From Deinococcus planocerae (GTDB lineage Bacteria > Deinococcota > Deinococci > Deinococcales > Deinococcaceae), in NCBI RefSeq assembly GCF_002869765.1, contig NZ_PNOR01000014.1, positions 1 through 64,000 on the forward strand: a stretch of DNA of 64,000 bases, in the 5' to 3' direction. Numbering within the stretch: position 1 is the first letter of the stretch; every line of letters starts with the position of its first letter. Of the stretch, positions 27,221-36,127 are shown one piece after another. Position numbers and translations under genes: made by a program. The notes beneath the pieces were generated by a model. It saw only the letters and a program-made list of their open reading frames with translations, searched no databases and had not been told where the DNA came from.

Positions 27221-27987
27221 CGCCGCCGGGGGGACGCTCCAGCCTGCGCGACCGGCTCGCACGGGGCGAGGCGCTCCTGAACGGCTGGTTGCACGTGCCG
27301 TCCCCCTTCAGCGCGGAGGTCATGGCCCACGCGGGCTGGGATGCGCTGACGCTCGACACCCAGCACGGCCCCTTCGACTTCACGGGCGCCGTGCCCATGA
27401 TCCAGGCCATCCAGACGACGGGCACCCACGTCCTCGCCCGGGTGCCCGGCCTCGACGCGGGGCTGATCGGCAAGTTCCTCGACGCGGGGGCCGAAGGCGT
27501 GATCTGCCCGGTGATCGAGACGCGCGCCGAGTGCGAGGCGTTCGTGGCCGCGTGCCGCTACCCGCCGCACGGCTCGCGCAGCTTCGGCCCCACCCGCGCC
27601 GCGCTGCACTTCGGGGCGGACTACGGGACGCGGGCCGACGCGCTCGTCGTGCCGATGCCGATGATCGAGACGGCGCGCGGATTGGAGAACGTGGACGAGA
27701 TCGCGGGCGTGCCCGGTGTGGGCGCCCTCTTCGTGGGACCGGGCGACCTCAGCCTCAGCCTCGACGGCGAGGCGCGGCTCGACCGGGAGGACAAGGGATT
27801 TTTAGAGGTGCTGGCCCGGGTCGTCCGGGCGGCTCAGGCTCACCGAGTCGCCGCAGGCATCTTCACCGCCTCCCCCGGGTACGCGCGGCGGATGCTGAGC
27901 CTGGGGTACACCTTCGTGACCGTCTCCAGCGACGCGCGGCTCCTCGCGGCGGCGGCGGGGGCGGCGATCCGGGAGGTCCGCGCGTGA
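27217..27987 (+). CDS. HpcH/HpaI-family aldolase
   Basis: 256 residues; GTG 27217 overlaps the cupin stop. Class II, metal-dependent aldolase barrel: LTLDTQHGPFDF (His base), ARVPG (Arg), PMIETARGLENVDEI (metal-binding Glu) and FVGPGDLSLSL (metal-binding Asp) are all present. The enzymes cleave 4-hydroxy-2-keto acids to pyruvate, or the oxaloacetate equivalent, plus an aldehyde. Within this operon it is the likely carbon-carbon cleaving step that delivers a central metabolite. Confidence 0.88.
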   Translation: MTPPGGRSSLRDRLARGEALLNGWLHVPSPFSAEVMAHAGWDALTLDTQHGPFDFTGAVPMIQAIQTTGTHVLARVPGLDAGLIGKFLDAGAEGVICPVIETRAECEAFVAACRYPPHGSRSFGPTRAALHFGADYGTRADALVVPMPMIETARGLENVDEIAGVPGVGALFVGPGDLSLSLDGEARLDREDKGFLEVLARVVRAAQAHRVAAGIFTASPGYARRMLSLGYTFVTVSSDARLLAAAAGAAIREVRA

Positions 27988-29012
27988 CCCGTTCCGCCCG
28001 GCCCCGGCGCGCGACGGCGGCGGATGTGGCGCAGGAGGCGGGCGTCTCGCAGAGCACCGTGTCGCGGGTCTTCTCGGACGACGGGCGGCTCACCCGGGAG
28101 ACGAAGGACCGGGTGCGGGCGGTGGCGCGCGAGCTGGGCTACCGGCCCCACGCGGTCGCGCGCAGCCTGATCACCCGGCGCACGAACATCGTCGGCCTTG
28201 TCACCAGCGACCTCAGCAATCCCTTCTACCCGCGACTGGTGGAGACGTTCACGACCCGGCTGCACGCGCTGGGCCGCCGGGTGCTCCTCCTCACGGCGGG
28301 GGTGGGCGAGGATCTCGACGACCTGCTGCCCGAGGTGCTGTCCTCGCAGGTGGACGGCTACGTCGTCGCGTCGGCGAGCGTGTCGAGCGGCGTGGTGCGC
28401 GAGTGCGTGCGGATCGGTACGCCCGTCGTGCTCGTCAACCGCCACGCGCCGGGCTCGGGGGCGAGCGCCGTGAGCTGCGACAACGTGGCGGGCGGGCGCA
28501 CGGTCGCCGACGCGCTGCTCGCCGCAGGGTGCGTCCGCCCCGCCTACGTCGCCGGGCGCGAGGACGCCAGCACGAACATCGAACGCGAGCGCGGCTTCTT
28601 TACGCGGCTGCGCGAGCGCGGGGTGACGGACGTGCGGCGCGAGCGCGGCCACTACACCTACGCCTCCGGGCGGGAGGCGGCGCGGCGGCTGCTCGCCCTG
28701 CCGGAGCGCGAGCGGCCCGACGGCCTCTTCTGCGCGAACGACATCACCGCGATGGGCGCCCTCGACGCCGCCCGCGAACTCGGGGTGCGGGTGCCGCAGG
28801 ACCTCGCGGTGGTCGGCTTCGACGACATCCCCGCCGCCGCGTGGAGCGCCTACGACCTCACGACCGTTCGGCAGCCGGTGGAGGACATGATCGGGCGCAG
28901 CCTCGACCTGCTCCTCGCGCACGTCGAGCGGCCCGACCTCGCCCCCGAGCTGGAGGTGCTGCCCGGCACCCTGGTCGAGCGCGGCTCGTCGCGCCGGAAA
29001 GGACAAGCATGA
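27984..29012 (+). CDS. LacI-family transcriptional regulator
   Basis: 342 residues; GTG 27984 overlaps the aldolase stop (GTGA). N-terminal HTH ATAADVAQEAGVSQSTVSRVFSDDGRLTRET with the hinge helix ELGYRPHAVARSL, then a periplasmic-binding-like effector domain (TNIVGLVTSDLSNPFYPRL ... GLFCANDITAMGALDAARELG ... VVGFDDIPAAAW). Located inside the operon, it probably autoregulates by binding the palindrome at 26556 and responds to the pathway substrate or an intermediate. Confidence 0.9.
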   Translation: MTRSARPRRATAADVAQEAGVSQSTVSRVFSDDGRLTRETKDRVRAVARELGYRPHAVARSLITRRTNIVGLVTSDLSNPFYPRLVETFTTRLHALGRRVLLLTAGVGEDLDDLLPEVLSSQVDGYVVASASVSSGVVRECVRIGTPVVLVNRHAPGSGASAVSCDNVAGGRTVADALLAAGCVRPAYVAGREDASTNIERERGFFTRLRERGVTDVRRERGHYTYASGREAARRLLALPERERPDGLFCANDITAMGALDAARELGVRVPQDLAVVGFDDIPAAAWSAYDLTTVRQPVEDMIGRSLDLLLAHVERPDLAPELEVLPGTLVERGSSRRKGQA

Positions 29013-30076
29013 GTGACGACCCCGCCGCCCCGTTCGACTTCGGCGACCACCCCGACCTCACCGCCTTCATGGCCGCGGCGGACACGGGCAGGCGCCAGGA
29101 CCTGACGGGCTTCGACCCCGACTACGTGGACATCGTGGACTACATCGTGCGCTGCACGCACAAGATCTGGGAGGAGCGCGCGGTGGGATTGATCTACACC
29201 CACTACGCCCACAACGCCACGATGCATTCCTCGCAGGGCGACCTCTACGGGGCCGAGGCCGTGGTGCGCGCCACCCTGCGGCGGCAGGCGGCCTTTTCCG
29301 ACTACCGCTCCTACGCGGACGACGTGATCTGGACCGGGAACGCGCGGGACGGCTTCTACACCTCGCACCGGATCATGACCCTGGGCGTGAACACCGGGCA
29401 CACCGACTTCGGCCCGCCGACCGGGCGGCGCATCGGGCGCTGGGTGGTGGCCGACTGCCGCATCCGGGACAACCGCATCTTCGAGGAGTGGATCGTCTCC
29501 GACCTCGGCGCGGAGCTGCGCCAGCTCGGGTACGACCCGCTGGAACTGGCGAGGAGGAGCGCCCCCCTGCGCCCCCGCCCCGCCGCCGAGTCCGCCCAGG
29601 GGCTCGGTCAGCTCGCGCCCCAGGTGCTGCCCCTGCCCGACCCCGGCGAGCCCGAGCCCTACGTCCGCGCCCTGCTCCACAACCTGTGGAACGCCCGGAT
29701 GGTCAACCTCGTGCGCGAGCGGTACGCGCCGGGCCTACTCGCGTGGGTGCCGGGGGGGCGGCAGCTCTACGGCCCGAACGACTACGCGGCCTTCGTGCTC
29801 GGCCTGATGGCGCAGTTCCCCGACCTCGCGCTGACCGTGGACCACGTGTGCGCCCTGGGGGACGCGGAGCGGGGGCAGCGGGTCGCCGTGCGCTGGACGC
29901 TTCAGGGCACGCACGACGGCCCCGGCCCCTACGGGGCTCCCACCGGGCGGCGCGTCTTCCTGATCGGCGTGTCGCACCTGTGGCTGCGCGGCGGGCGGGT
30001 CGAGCGCGAGTGGACGCTGTTCGACGAGTACGCCCTGCTGCGGCAACTTCACGCGCCCGCGTTGGAGGACGTGTGA
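29009..30076 (+). CDS. SnoaL-like/NTF2-fold protein with two domains
   Basis: 355 residues; ATG 29009 overlaps the LacI stop. Two NTF2-like halves are visible. The first (about 35-170) has WEERAVGLIYTHYAHNATMHSSQGDLYGAEAVVRATLRRQAAFSDY and WIVSDLGAELRQLGYDP. The second (about 215-345) has LLHNLWNARMVNLVRERYAPG and FPDLALTVDHVCALGD. This matches proteins annotated as ester cyclases or SnoaL-like polyketide cyclases; the actual reaction in bacterial catabolic clusters is unknown. The position between the regulator and the SDR indicates a pathway enzyme. Confidence 0.75.
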   Translation: MSDDPAAPFDFGDHPDLTAFMAAADTGRRQDLTGFDPDYVDIVDYIVRCTHKIWEERAVGLIYTHYAHNATMHSSQGDLYGAEAVVRATLRRQAAFSDYRSYADDVIWTGNARDGFYTSHRIMTLGVNTGHTDFGPPTGRRIGRWVVADCRIRDNRIFEEWIVSDLGAELRQLGYDPLELARRSAPLRPRPAAESAQGLGQLAPQVLPLPDPGEPEPYVRALLHNLWNARMVNLVRERYAPGLLAWVPGGRQLYGPNDYAAFVLGLMAQFPDLALTVDHVCALGDAERGQRVAVRWTLQGTHDGPGPYGAPTGRRVFLIGVSHLWLRGGRVEREWTLFDEYALLRQLHAPALEDV

Positions 30077-30819
30077 CCGGAAGCCTCGCGGGACGGCGGG
30101 CGGTCGTGACCGGCGCGGGCCGGGGCATCGGGCGCGGGGTGGCGCTGGGCCTGGCGCGGGCGGGGGCGGACGTGGCCCTGCTGGGGCGCTCGCCGGGCGA
30201 GCTGGGAGCGGTGGCGCGCGAGGTCGAGGCCCTGGGGCGCCGGGCCACCCCGGTCCCCTGCGACGTGACGGACCTCGCGGCGCTGGAGGCGGCCTTTGAG
30301 GGATTGCACGACCTGGACCTTCTGGTGAACAACGCGGGCACGAATGTCCCCGAGCCCTTTGTGGACGTGACGCCGGAGCACTTCGACACCATCTTCGGGC
30401 TCAACGTGCGGGCGGCCTTTTTCGCCGCGCAGCTCGCGGTGCGGGCGATGCTCGCGCGGGGCGGGGGCGGCGTGATCGTCAACCTCTCGTCGCAGATGGG
30501 CTTCGTGGGGGCCGCCAACCGCAGCGTCTACTGCGCGAGCAAGCACGCGCTGGAGGGGCTGACGAAGGCGCTCGCGGTGGAACTCGCCCCGCGGGGCATC
30601 CGGGTGGTGAGCGTGGCGCCCACCTTCATCGAGACGCCGCTGACGGCCCCCATGTTCGCCGACCCCGCCTTCCGGGCCTGGGTGGAGGAGAGCATCCCGC
30701 TGGGGCACCCCGGCACGGTGGAGGACGTGGTGGGCGCGGTCGTGTTCCTCGCCAGCGACGCGGCGAGGATGGTGACGGGAACGAGCCTGCGGGTGGACGG
30801 CGGCTGGACGGCCCGCTGA
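30073..30819 (+). CDS. SDR-family oxidoreductase
   Basis: 248 residues; GTG 30073 overlaps the preceding stop (GTGTGA). Classical SDR: cofactor motif TGAGRGIGRG, NNAGTN, catalytic Ser in NLSSQMG, and YCASK (Tyr/Lys). It ends in GTSLRVDGGWTAR. It oxidises or reduces a hydroxyl or keto group with NAD(P), probably acting on the same polyol-like or hydroxy-acid substrate as the neighbouring dehydrogenase. Confidence 0.9.
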   Translation: MTGSLAGRRAVVTGAGRGIGRGVALGLARAGADVALLGRSPGELGAVAREVEALGRRATPVPCDVTDLAALEAAFEGLHDLDLLVNNAGTNVPEPFVDVTPEHFDTIFGLNVRAAFFAAQLAVRAMLARGGGGVIVNLSSQMGFVGAANRSVYCASKHALEGLTKALAVELAPRGIRVVSVAPTFIETPLTAPMFADPAFRAWVEESIPLGHPGTVEDVVGAVVFLASDAARMVTGTSLRVDGGWTAR

Positions 30820-30844
30820 GCGGGCGGGAAGGGAGGGGCAGGGC

Positions 30845-32134
30845 ATGGAGTACCTCAAGCGGGCCGAACCACAGTCACAGGCGGCGACCCAGGCCATCCG
30901 GGACACCGTGTCGCGCGTCCTCCTCGACGTGGAGCGTGAGAGGCTGGCGGCGGTGCGGCGCTACTCCGAGCAGTTCGACGGCTGGAACCCGGAGTCGTTT
31001 CACCTCTCCAGCACGCAGATCGAGGAGGGGCTGGCGAGCGTCCCCGAGGAGGTCGCGCGCTCCATCGACTTCGCGGTCGAGGAGGTCCGCAAGTTCGCCC
31101 GCCTGCAACGGGAGAGCCTGCATGACTTCGAGGTCCAGACCCTGCCCGGCGTGACGCTGGGGCAGCGGCACATCCCGGTCAACGCCGTGGGCGCCTACGT
31201 GCCCGGCGGGCGCTACCCGCTGATCGCCTCCGCGATCATGACCATCGCCGTGCCGCGGGTCGCGGGCGTGGGCCGGGTCGTGGCGACCACGCCGCCGCAG
31301 CGGGGAACCGGAAAGGTCAACCCCGCCCAGCTCTACGCGATGGCGCGCTCGGGGGTGGACGCGATCTACGCCCTCGGCGGCGTGCAGGCGATGGCGGCGA
31401 TGGCCTACGGACTGGACGACGCGCCGCCCCTGGAGCCGGTGGACATGATCGTCGGCGCGGGCAACGCCTACGTCGCGGAGGCCAAGCGCCAACTGTTCGG
31501 CACCGTGGGCATCGACCTCCTCGCGGGGCCGACCGAAATCTGCATCCTGGCGGACGACTCCGCCGACCCCCGCCTCGTCGCCGCCGACCTGCTGGGGCAG
31601 GCGGAACACGGGACGAACTCGCCCGCCGTCCTCGTCACCACCTCGCGCGAGGTGGGGGAGGCGACGCTGCGCGAGATCGACCGCTGGCTGCCCACCTGGC
31701 CCACCGCCGAGGTTGCGGGCGAGGCGTGGCGCACGCTCGGCGAGGTCATCGTGGTCGAGGGCGACGAGGAGATGGTGCGTGTGTCAGACCAGATCGCCAG
31801 CGAGCATCTGGAGGTCCAGACGCGCGATCCGCGCTGGTTCCTGACGCGGCTCACGAACTACGGCTCGCTCTTTCTGGGCCAGAGCGCCACCGTCGTGTAC
31901 GGGGACAAGGGCATCGGCACGAATCACGTGCTGCCCACGGGCCGCGCCGCGCGCTACACGGGCGGGCTGTGGGTGGGCAAGTTCATCAAGACCGTGACCT
32001 GGCAGCACGTGACCCCCGAGGGCGACGCCCTGGTGGCCCCCCACATCGCCGCCGTCGCCGACGCCGAGGGGATGGCCGGGCACGCGCTGACCGCCCGGTT
32101 GCGGCTCGAAGCCCTCGAACGGGCCCAGCCGTGA
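30845..32134 (+). CDS. histidinol dehydrogenase paralogue (HpsN-like alcohol dehydrogenase)
   Basis: 429 residues. Zn2+/NAD-dependent, four-electron-type dehydrogenase fold. The key elements GQAEHG (Gln, His ligands), SEHLEVQT (catalytic Glu-His), GTNHVLPTG and EGMAGHALTARLRLEAL are present. Where biosynthetic HisD has TPEA.GDY it reads SATVVYGDKGIG, as in sulfopropanediol 3-dehydrogenase (HpsN)-like catabolic members. Not in a his operon. I infer oxidation of a primary alcohol to a carboxylate in this pathway. The site GGGAGGGG precedes the ATG. Confidence 0.85.
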   Translation: MEYLKRAEPQSQAATQAIRDTVSRVLLDVERERLAAVRRYSEQFDGWNPESFHLSSTQIEEGLASVPEEVARSIDFAVEEVRKFARLQRESLHDFEVQTLPGVTLGQRHIPVNAVGAYVPGGRYPLIASAIMTIAVPRVAGVGRVVATTPPQRGTGKVNPAQLYAMARSGVDAIYALGGVQAMAAMAYGLDDAPPLEPVDMIVGAGNAYVAEAKRQLFGTVGIDLLAGPTEICILADDSADPRLVAADLLGQAEHGTNSPAVLVTTSREVGEATLREIDRWLPTWPTAEVAGEAWRTLGEVIVVEGDEEMVRVSDQIASEHLEVQTRDPRWFLTRLTNYGSLFLGQSATVVYGDKGIGTNHVLPTGRAARYTGGLWVGKFIKTVTWQHVTPEGDALVAPHIAAVADAEGMAGHALTARLRLEALERAQP

Positions 32135-32229
32135 CCCTCTCCGGCCCCAGCCGCGCTCCTCCCACACCCGCGCCGCCCCCGGACGCGCCGCTCCCCCCCG
32201 CACGCCCCACCCCTTCCAAGGAGGAAGTT

Positions 32230-33096
32230 ATGCCGCGATTCACGACCGTCCGCCCCACCCTGCTCGCCGCCCTGACGCTCGCCTCCGCCGCCCTCGTGGC
32301 GCGGGTCGGCGCCCAGACCCAGACTCCGAGGTACGGCAACTGCACCGTCACCGGGCAGCGGGGGAGCGTGCCCCTGAGACCCGCCATTCCCGGGCAGCTC
32401 ACGGTGCAGACCACCCTGCCGGGGCCGGGCTGGTTCAACGGCAACACGCCGGCCTCCATCCAGGACGGCTTCGAGTACTGCATGGCGGCGAACATCGCCC
32501 ACCGCGCGGGGCTCGACCGGGTGGTGGTCCGCAACGTGCCCTTCGACGCGCTCGTGGCGGGGCGCACGGGCAACAACTACGACATCGGGCTCGTGCAGGT
32601 CACGATCACCCCGGCGCGGGCGCGGGTGGTGGACTTCACCGTGCCGTATTTCTCCAGCGACCAGGGGGTCCTCGCGCGCAAGGCGAGCAACGTGACCCAG
32701 GCGAACCTCGCCTCCAAGCGCATCGGCGTACCGTCGGGAACGACGACCTACACCTTTGTCAACAACACGATCAAGCCCAGCGTGGCGGTCAAGGTCTACC
32801 CCGACTCGGCCACCATGCTCGCGGCCCTGCGCGCCAACCAGATCGACGTGGCGATGCTCGACACCGTGGTGCTGCTGGGCCGGGTGCGCGACCTCGGCGG
32901 GCAGGCCGAGCTGATCGGGCAGTTCAGGACCGGGGAGAACTACGGAGGCGTCCTGCCCAAGGGCAGCGTCAACAAGGCGGGCATCAACCGGATCATCACC
33001 GCCCTGGAACAGGACGGCACCCTGAAGAAGCTGTCACAGACGTACCTCACCCCGGTGTACGGCGGCGACCCCTCCAGCGTCCCGTACTTCCGGTGA
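32230..33096 (+). CDS. ABC transporter substrate-binding protein, family 3 (polar amino acid type)
   Basis: 288 residues from ATG 32230 with AAGGAGG upstream. Signal peptide (RPTLLAALTLASAALVARVGA), then a two-lobed periplasmic-binding fold with the family-3 features YDIGLVQVTITPARARVVDFTVPYF and the ASKRIGVPSGTTTYTFV segment. The N-terminal insertion with two Cys (YGNCTVTG, FEYCMAAN) is unusual and could be a disulfide. It delivers the operon's substrate to the following permease. Confidence 0.88.
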   Translation: MPRFTTVRPTLLAALTLASAALVARVGAQTQTPRYGNCTVTGQRGSVPLRPAIPGQLTVQTTLPGPGWFNGNTPASIQDGFEYCMAANIAHRAGLDRVVVRNVPFDALVAGRTGNNYDIGLVQVTITPARARVVDFTVPYFSSDQGVLARKASNVTQANLASKRIGVPSGTTTYTFVNNTIKPSVAVKVYPDSATMLAALRANQIDVAMLDTVVLLGRVRDLGGQAELIGQFRTGENYGGVLPKGSVNKAGINRIITALEQDGTLKKLSQTYLTPVYGGDPSSVPYFR

Positions 33097-33102
33097 GCCC
33101 CC

Positions 33103-34248
33103 GTGTCCGGCTCCCTGCTGGGTGACACCGCCCCGCGCGGGCGGGCGCCCACGCCGCCGCCGCGCACCGCCACGCTGGGGCTCGTCGCGCTGCTCGCCGC
33201 CATTGCGGTGATCCTGGTGAGCGCGTGGGTCCTCGCGGAGGTGCGCGCGGCCCTCGTCGCCGGGCGGGCGCACGCCGATTGGATGGACGCGGCGCTCGTG
33301 CTCGCCGGGGTGGGCACGCTGGGGCTGCTCGTCCCGGCCCTGGGCGGCCTGCGCGACTCGGGGCGCGCGGCGGCCTCACTGCGGGCGGGCGACGTGGTGG
33401 GGGCGCGGGTGCACGCCTCCGAGAGCCGCACCTCCGCCTGGAGCGCCCTGGGGTGGTCGGGGGCGGTCCTCATCGTCGCGCTGCTGGCCTTTTTCGTGGT
33501 GACGAACGGGGTGGCGGTCGGGCGGACCTTTTTCAACCTGGGGCTGATCTGGTCGTCGTTCGGGCTGGTCCTGCGCGCCTTTTGGGTCAACGTCTCGATC
33601 TTCGTGATCGCGGAACTGCTCGTCTTGGTCTGGGGATTGATCGTGGCGGTCGCGCGCCTGGTGCCGGGCCGGGCGGGGCGCCCCATCCGCCTGCTCGCCA
33701 CCCTCTACACCGACATCTTCCGGGGGCTGCCCGCGATCATCACGATCTACCTCGTGGGGTTCGGGCTGCCGCTCACCGGGCTCACCGACGGGCTCCAGAA
33801 CACGCTCCAGACGCGCTTCGGGGTGCAAGACCTCTCCATCCTGTGGGCGATCATCGCGCTCACGCTGACCTACGGCGCCTACGTGGCGGAGGTGTACCGG
33901 GCGGGGCTGGAGAGCATCCACCCCTCGCAGGTGGCCGCGGCGCGCTCGCTGGGGCTGGGCTTCGGGCAGACGCTGCGCTTCGTGGTCGTGCCGCAGGCGG
34001 TCAGGCGGATCGTGCCGCCCCTGCTGAACAACTTCATCGGGCTGCAAAAGGACACCGCCCTGGTGAACGTGATCGGCGCCGTGGACGCCTTCAACCAGGC
34101 CAAGATCATCGCCACCAACAACTTCAACCTCTCGGCGGTGACCACCGTGGCGATCCTCTTCGTCCTGATCACCATTCCGCAGGCACGGTTCGTGGACCGG
34201 CTGCTCGCCCGTGACCAGGCGCGGCTGCGCAGCGGGGGAACCCCGTGA
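33103..34248 (+). CDS. amino-acid-type ABC transporter permease
   Basis: 381 residues. The C-terminal 220 are a HisM/GlnP-type permease (LRAFWVNVSIFVIAELLVLV, then DIFRGLPAIITIYLVGFGLPL and the EAA-like loop HPSQVAAARSLGLGFGQTLRFVVVPQA). The first 150 add two or three extra helices (LGLVALLAAIAVILVSAWVL and others) not needed in minimal family members. It overlaps the ATPase start by 4 bp. Probably works as a homodimer, since only one permease gene is present. Confidence 0.9.
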   Translation: MSGSLLGDTAPRGRAPTPPPRTATLGLVALLAAIAVILVSAWVLAEVRAALVAGRAHADWMDAALVLAGVGTLGLLVPALGGLRDSGRAAASLRAGDVVGARVHASESRTSAWSALGWSGAVLIVALLAFFVVTNGVAVGRTFFNLGLIWSSFGLVLRAFWVNVSIFVIAELLVLVWGLIVAVARLVPGRAGRPIRLLATLYTDIFRGLPAIITIYLVGFGLPLTGLTDGLQNTLQTRFGVQDLSILWAIIALTLTYGAYVAEVYRAGLESIHPSQVAAARSLGLGFGQTLRFVVVPQAVRRIVPPLLNNFIGLQKDTALVNVIGAVDAFNQAKIIATNNFNLSAVTTVAILFVLITIPQARFVDRLLARDQARLRSGGTP

Positions 34249-34988
34249 CCTTCCTCGACATCCGCGACGTGCACAAGAGTTACGGCGCCGTCCGCATCCT
34301 CAGCGGCCTGAACCTGCGGGTGGACGAACACCAGGTCGTCACGTTGATCGGCCCCTCGGGCTGCGGGAAAAGCACCCTCCTGAGGTGCATCAACGGGCTG
34401 GAGCCCATCTCGGGCGGCGAGATCCGCATCGAGGGCGACCGGGTGACCGGCCCCGGCGTGGACGTGAACGCGTTGCGGCGCGAGGTGGGAATCGTCTTCC
34501 AGAGCTACAACCTCTTCCCGCACATGACGGTGCTGCACAACGTGACGCTCGCGCCCCTGCGGGTCCTCGGGGTGGGGCGCCCCCAGGCCGAGGAGGAGGC
34601 GCTAGCGCTGCTGCGCCGCATCGGCCTGGAGGCCAAGGCGAACGCCTATCCCGACGCGCTCTCGGGCGGTCAGCAGCAGCGGGTCGCCATCGTGCGGGCG
34701 CTCGCCATGCGGCCCAAACTCCTGCTGCTCGACGAGATCACCTCCGCCCTCGACCCCGAGCTCGTCTCGGAGGTGCTCAACATCGTGCGCGACCTCGCCT
34801 CGGAGGGCATGACGATGCTCCTCGCCACCCACGAGATGGGCTTCGCCCGCGAGGTGTCGAGCAAGGTGTGCTTCCTGCACGGCGGCCAGGTGTTCGAGGA
34901 AGGCCCGCCCGAGCAGATCTTCACCGCCCCCCGCGAGGAGCGCACCCAGGCCTTCCTGCGGCGCATCATCGAGGCCGGACGGCTGTGA
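34245..34988 (+). CDS. amino-acid-type ABC transporter ATP-binding protein
   Basis: 247 residues; GTG 34245 overlaps the permease stop. All ABC motifs are present: Walker A GPSGCGKST, Q loop FQSYNLFPHMTVLHNV, signature LSGGQQQR, Walker B LLLLDEITSALDPE, and the switch His in LATHEMGFA. This is the GlnQ/HisP group. It energises uptake by the permease above and is the last gene of the catabolic operon. Confidence 0.93.
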   Translation: MTFLDIRDVHKSYGAVRILSGLNLRVDEHQVVTLIGPSGCGKSTLLRCINGLEPISGGEIRIEGDRVTGPGVDVNALRREVGIVFQSYNLFPHMTVLHNVTLAPLRVLGVGRPQAEEEALALLRRIGLEAKANAYPDALSGGQQQRVAIVRALAMRPKLLLLDEITSALDPELVSEVLNIVRDLASEGMTMLLATHEMGFAREVSSKVCFLHGGQVFEEGPPEQIFTAPREERTQAFLRRIIEAGRL

Positions 34989-35111
34989 CGGGGGTGGGGC
35001 GGGGCCGACCGGTCGCCGCACCGGCGGTCGCCGCGTCGGGTGCCCAGCCGTTGAGAGCGCCTTTTCGCCGGCTCTCCCGTTCGGCGAACCCGTTGCAAGA
35101 AGGAACTGGGC

Positions 35112-35765
35112 GTCCGGCCAGCTTGCCCGGGTCGACCTCGAGGTGACGAGGGCGCGCGTGGTGGAACGCGGGTGCGTGCGCTCCACCCTGGACCTCGAAC
35201 GGGCCGTTCGCGCGGCTGCGCGTGACCCTCGATTGGCGTGAGGCGCGCCGCGCCGCGAAACTGTGCCTGGTCACGCCCCTCGTCACGCCCGAGGCGACCT
35301 TCGAGGTGCCGTTCGGCACGGTCACCCGGCCCGCGGACGGCACCGAGCAGCCCGGCCAGAGTTGGGTGAGCGTCACGGGCCGGCGGCCCGGCGCGGCGTG
35401 CTTGCAGGGCGTCATGGTCCTGTGCGACGCCAAGTCGAGCGTGAGCGTGCGCGGCTCCACGCTCGAGGTGACGATCGCGCGCAGCCCGGCGTTCGCCCAC
35501 CACGACCCCTTCGTGCTCGGCACGGTCGCGCCCGAGGACCGGCAGGATCAAGGCGAGCCTCGTTCCCCACGAGGAGGACTGGCGGAGCGCAAATATCCCG
35601 CGTCTCGCCGCGTCCACCTTCACCCCGGCGCCCGTGACGCTGGAATCACCCTACGCCGGCCCCCTGCCGCCCCGCGCGTCGCACGGGAGGCTCTCACCGG
35701 ACGGCGTTCTCCTGGCCGCCAGGAAACGCGCCGAGGCGGGCGATGGCCTACATCAGCCCGGCCCC
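35112..35765 (+). pseudogene. GH38 alpha-mannosidase C-terminal fossil
   Basis: Consecutive frames give beta-sandwich segments typical of the C-terminal part of GH38 alpha-mannosidases. They are VTRARVVERG...VRSTLDLERAV, then after a deletion LDWREARRAAKLCLVTPL, EVPFGTVTRPADGTEQPGQSW, RSPAFAHHDPF, and further on PLPPRASHGRLSPDGVLLAARKRAEAGDG. Intact enzymes exceed 800 residues; the catalytic barrel is missing and the frames are broken. It lies after the catabolic operon. The spacer 35766-36127 up to the next gene holds only a short tandem repeat. Confidence 0.7.
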
Positions 35766-35849
35766 GCTGAAGTCGAGCGCACTGGGCCAGCGGGTCTTGT
35801 GGCAGGCCGTCTCGATCCGCCGCCAGGGCTTCCCCGCGGTCGAGCCAGT

Positions 35850-35881
35850 CCACCGTGCCACCGTGCCACCGTGCCACCGTG
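35850..35881. repeat. 4 x 8-bp tandem repeat CCACCGTG
   Basis: Four perfect head-to-tail copies of CCACCGTG without spacers, in the non-coding stretch before the first AfsR-like gene. An 8-bp unit cannot code a periodic peptide in one frame; it may be slippage-prone or a cluster of binding sites. Confidence 0.9.
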
Positions 35882-36127
35882 CGCCCGCGTTCCCTGGGAG
35901 CGGCGAGTCCCACGGCTCGCCCGGCGGCCTCAACGACAGGCTAGGTCTGGTCGTCACTCGGGTGCCTCCGCCGCAGCTTGACGGCCCTCCCGCACGACCT
36001 CGCACGGGGAGTTGCGTTCCCCGTTCGACCGCGAGCTTCCGTTCTCGGGAACCGGCGCGAACCGGCAGCGGCGAGCTGCGGGATGTGGCATTGTGACGGT
36101 GTTCCCCCACGCCACAGGAGTCCCCGG

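Noticed and set aside
30845..32134. Annotation as the biosynthetic histidinol dehydrogenase (hisD)
   Set aside because: It is in a catabolic operon without other his genes, and the TPEA.GDY region is replaced by the form seen in catabolic HpsN-like relatives.
35850..35881. CCACCGTG copies considered as a CRISPR array
   Set aside because: Repeats are 8 bp and directly adjacent, with no spacers and no cas genes nearby.
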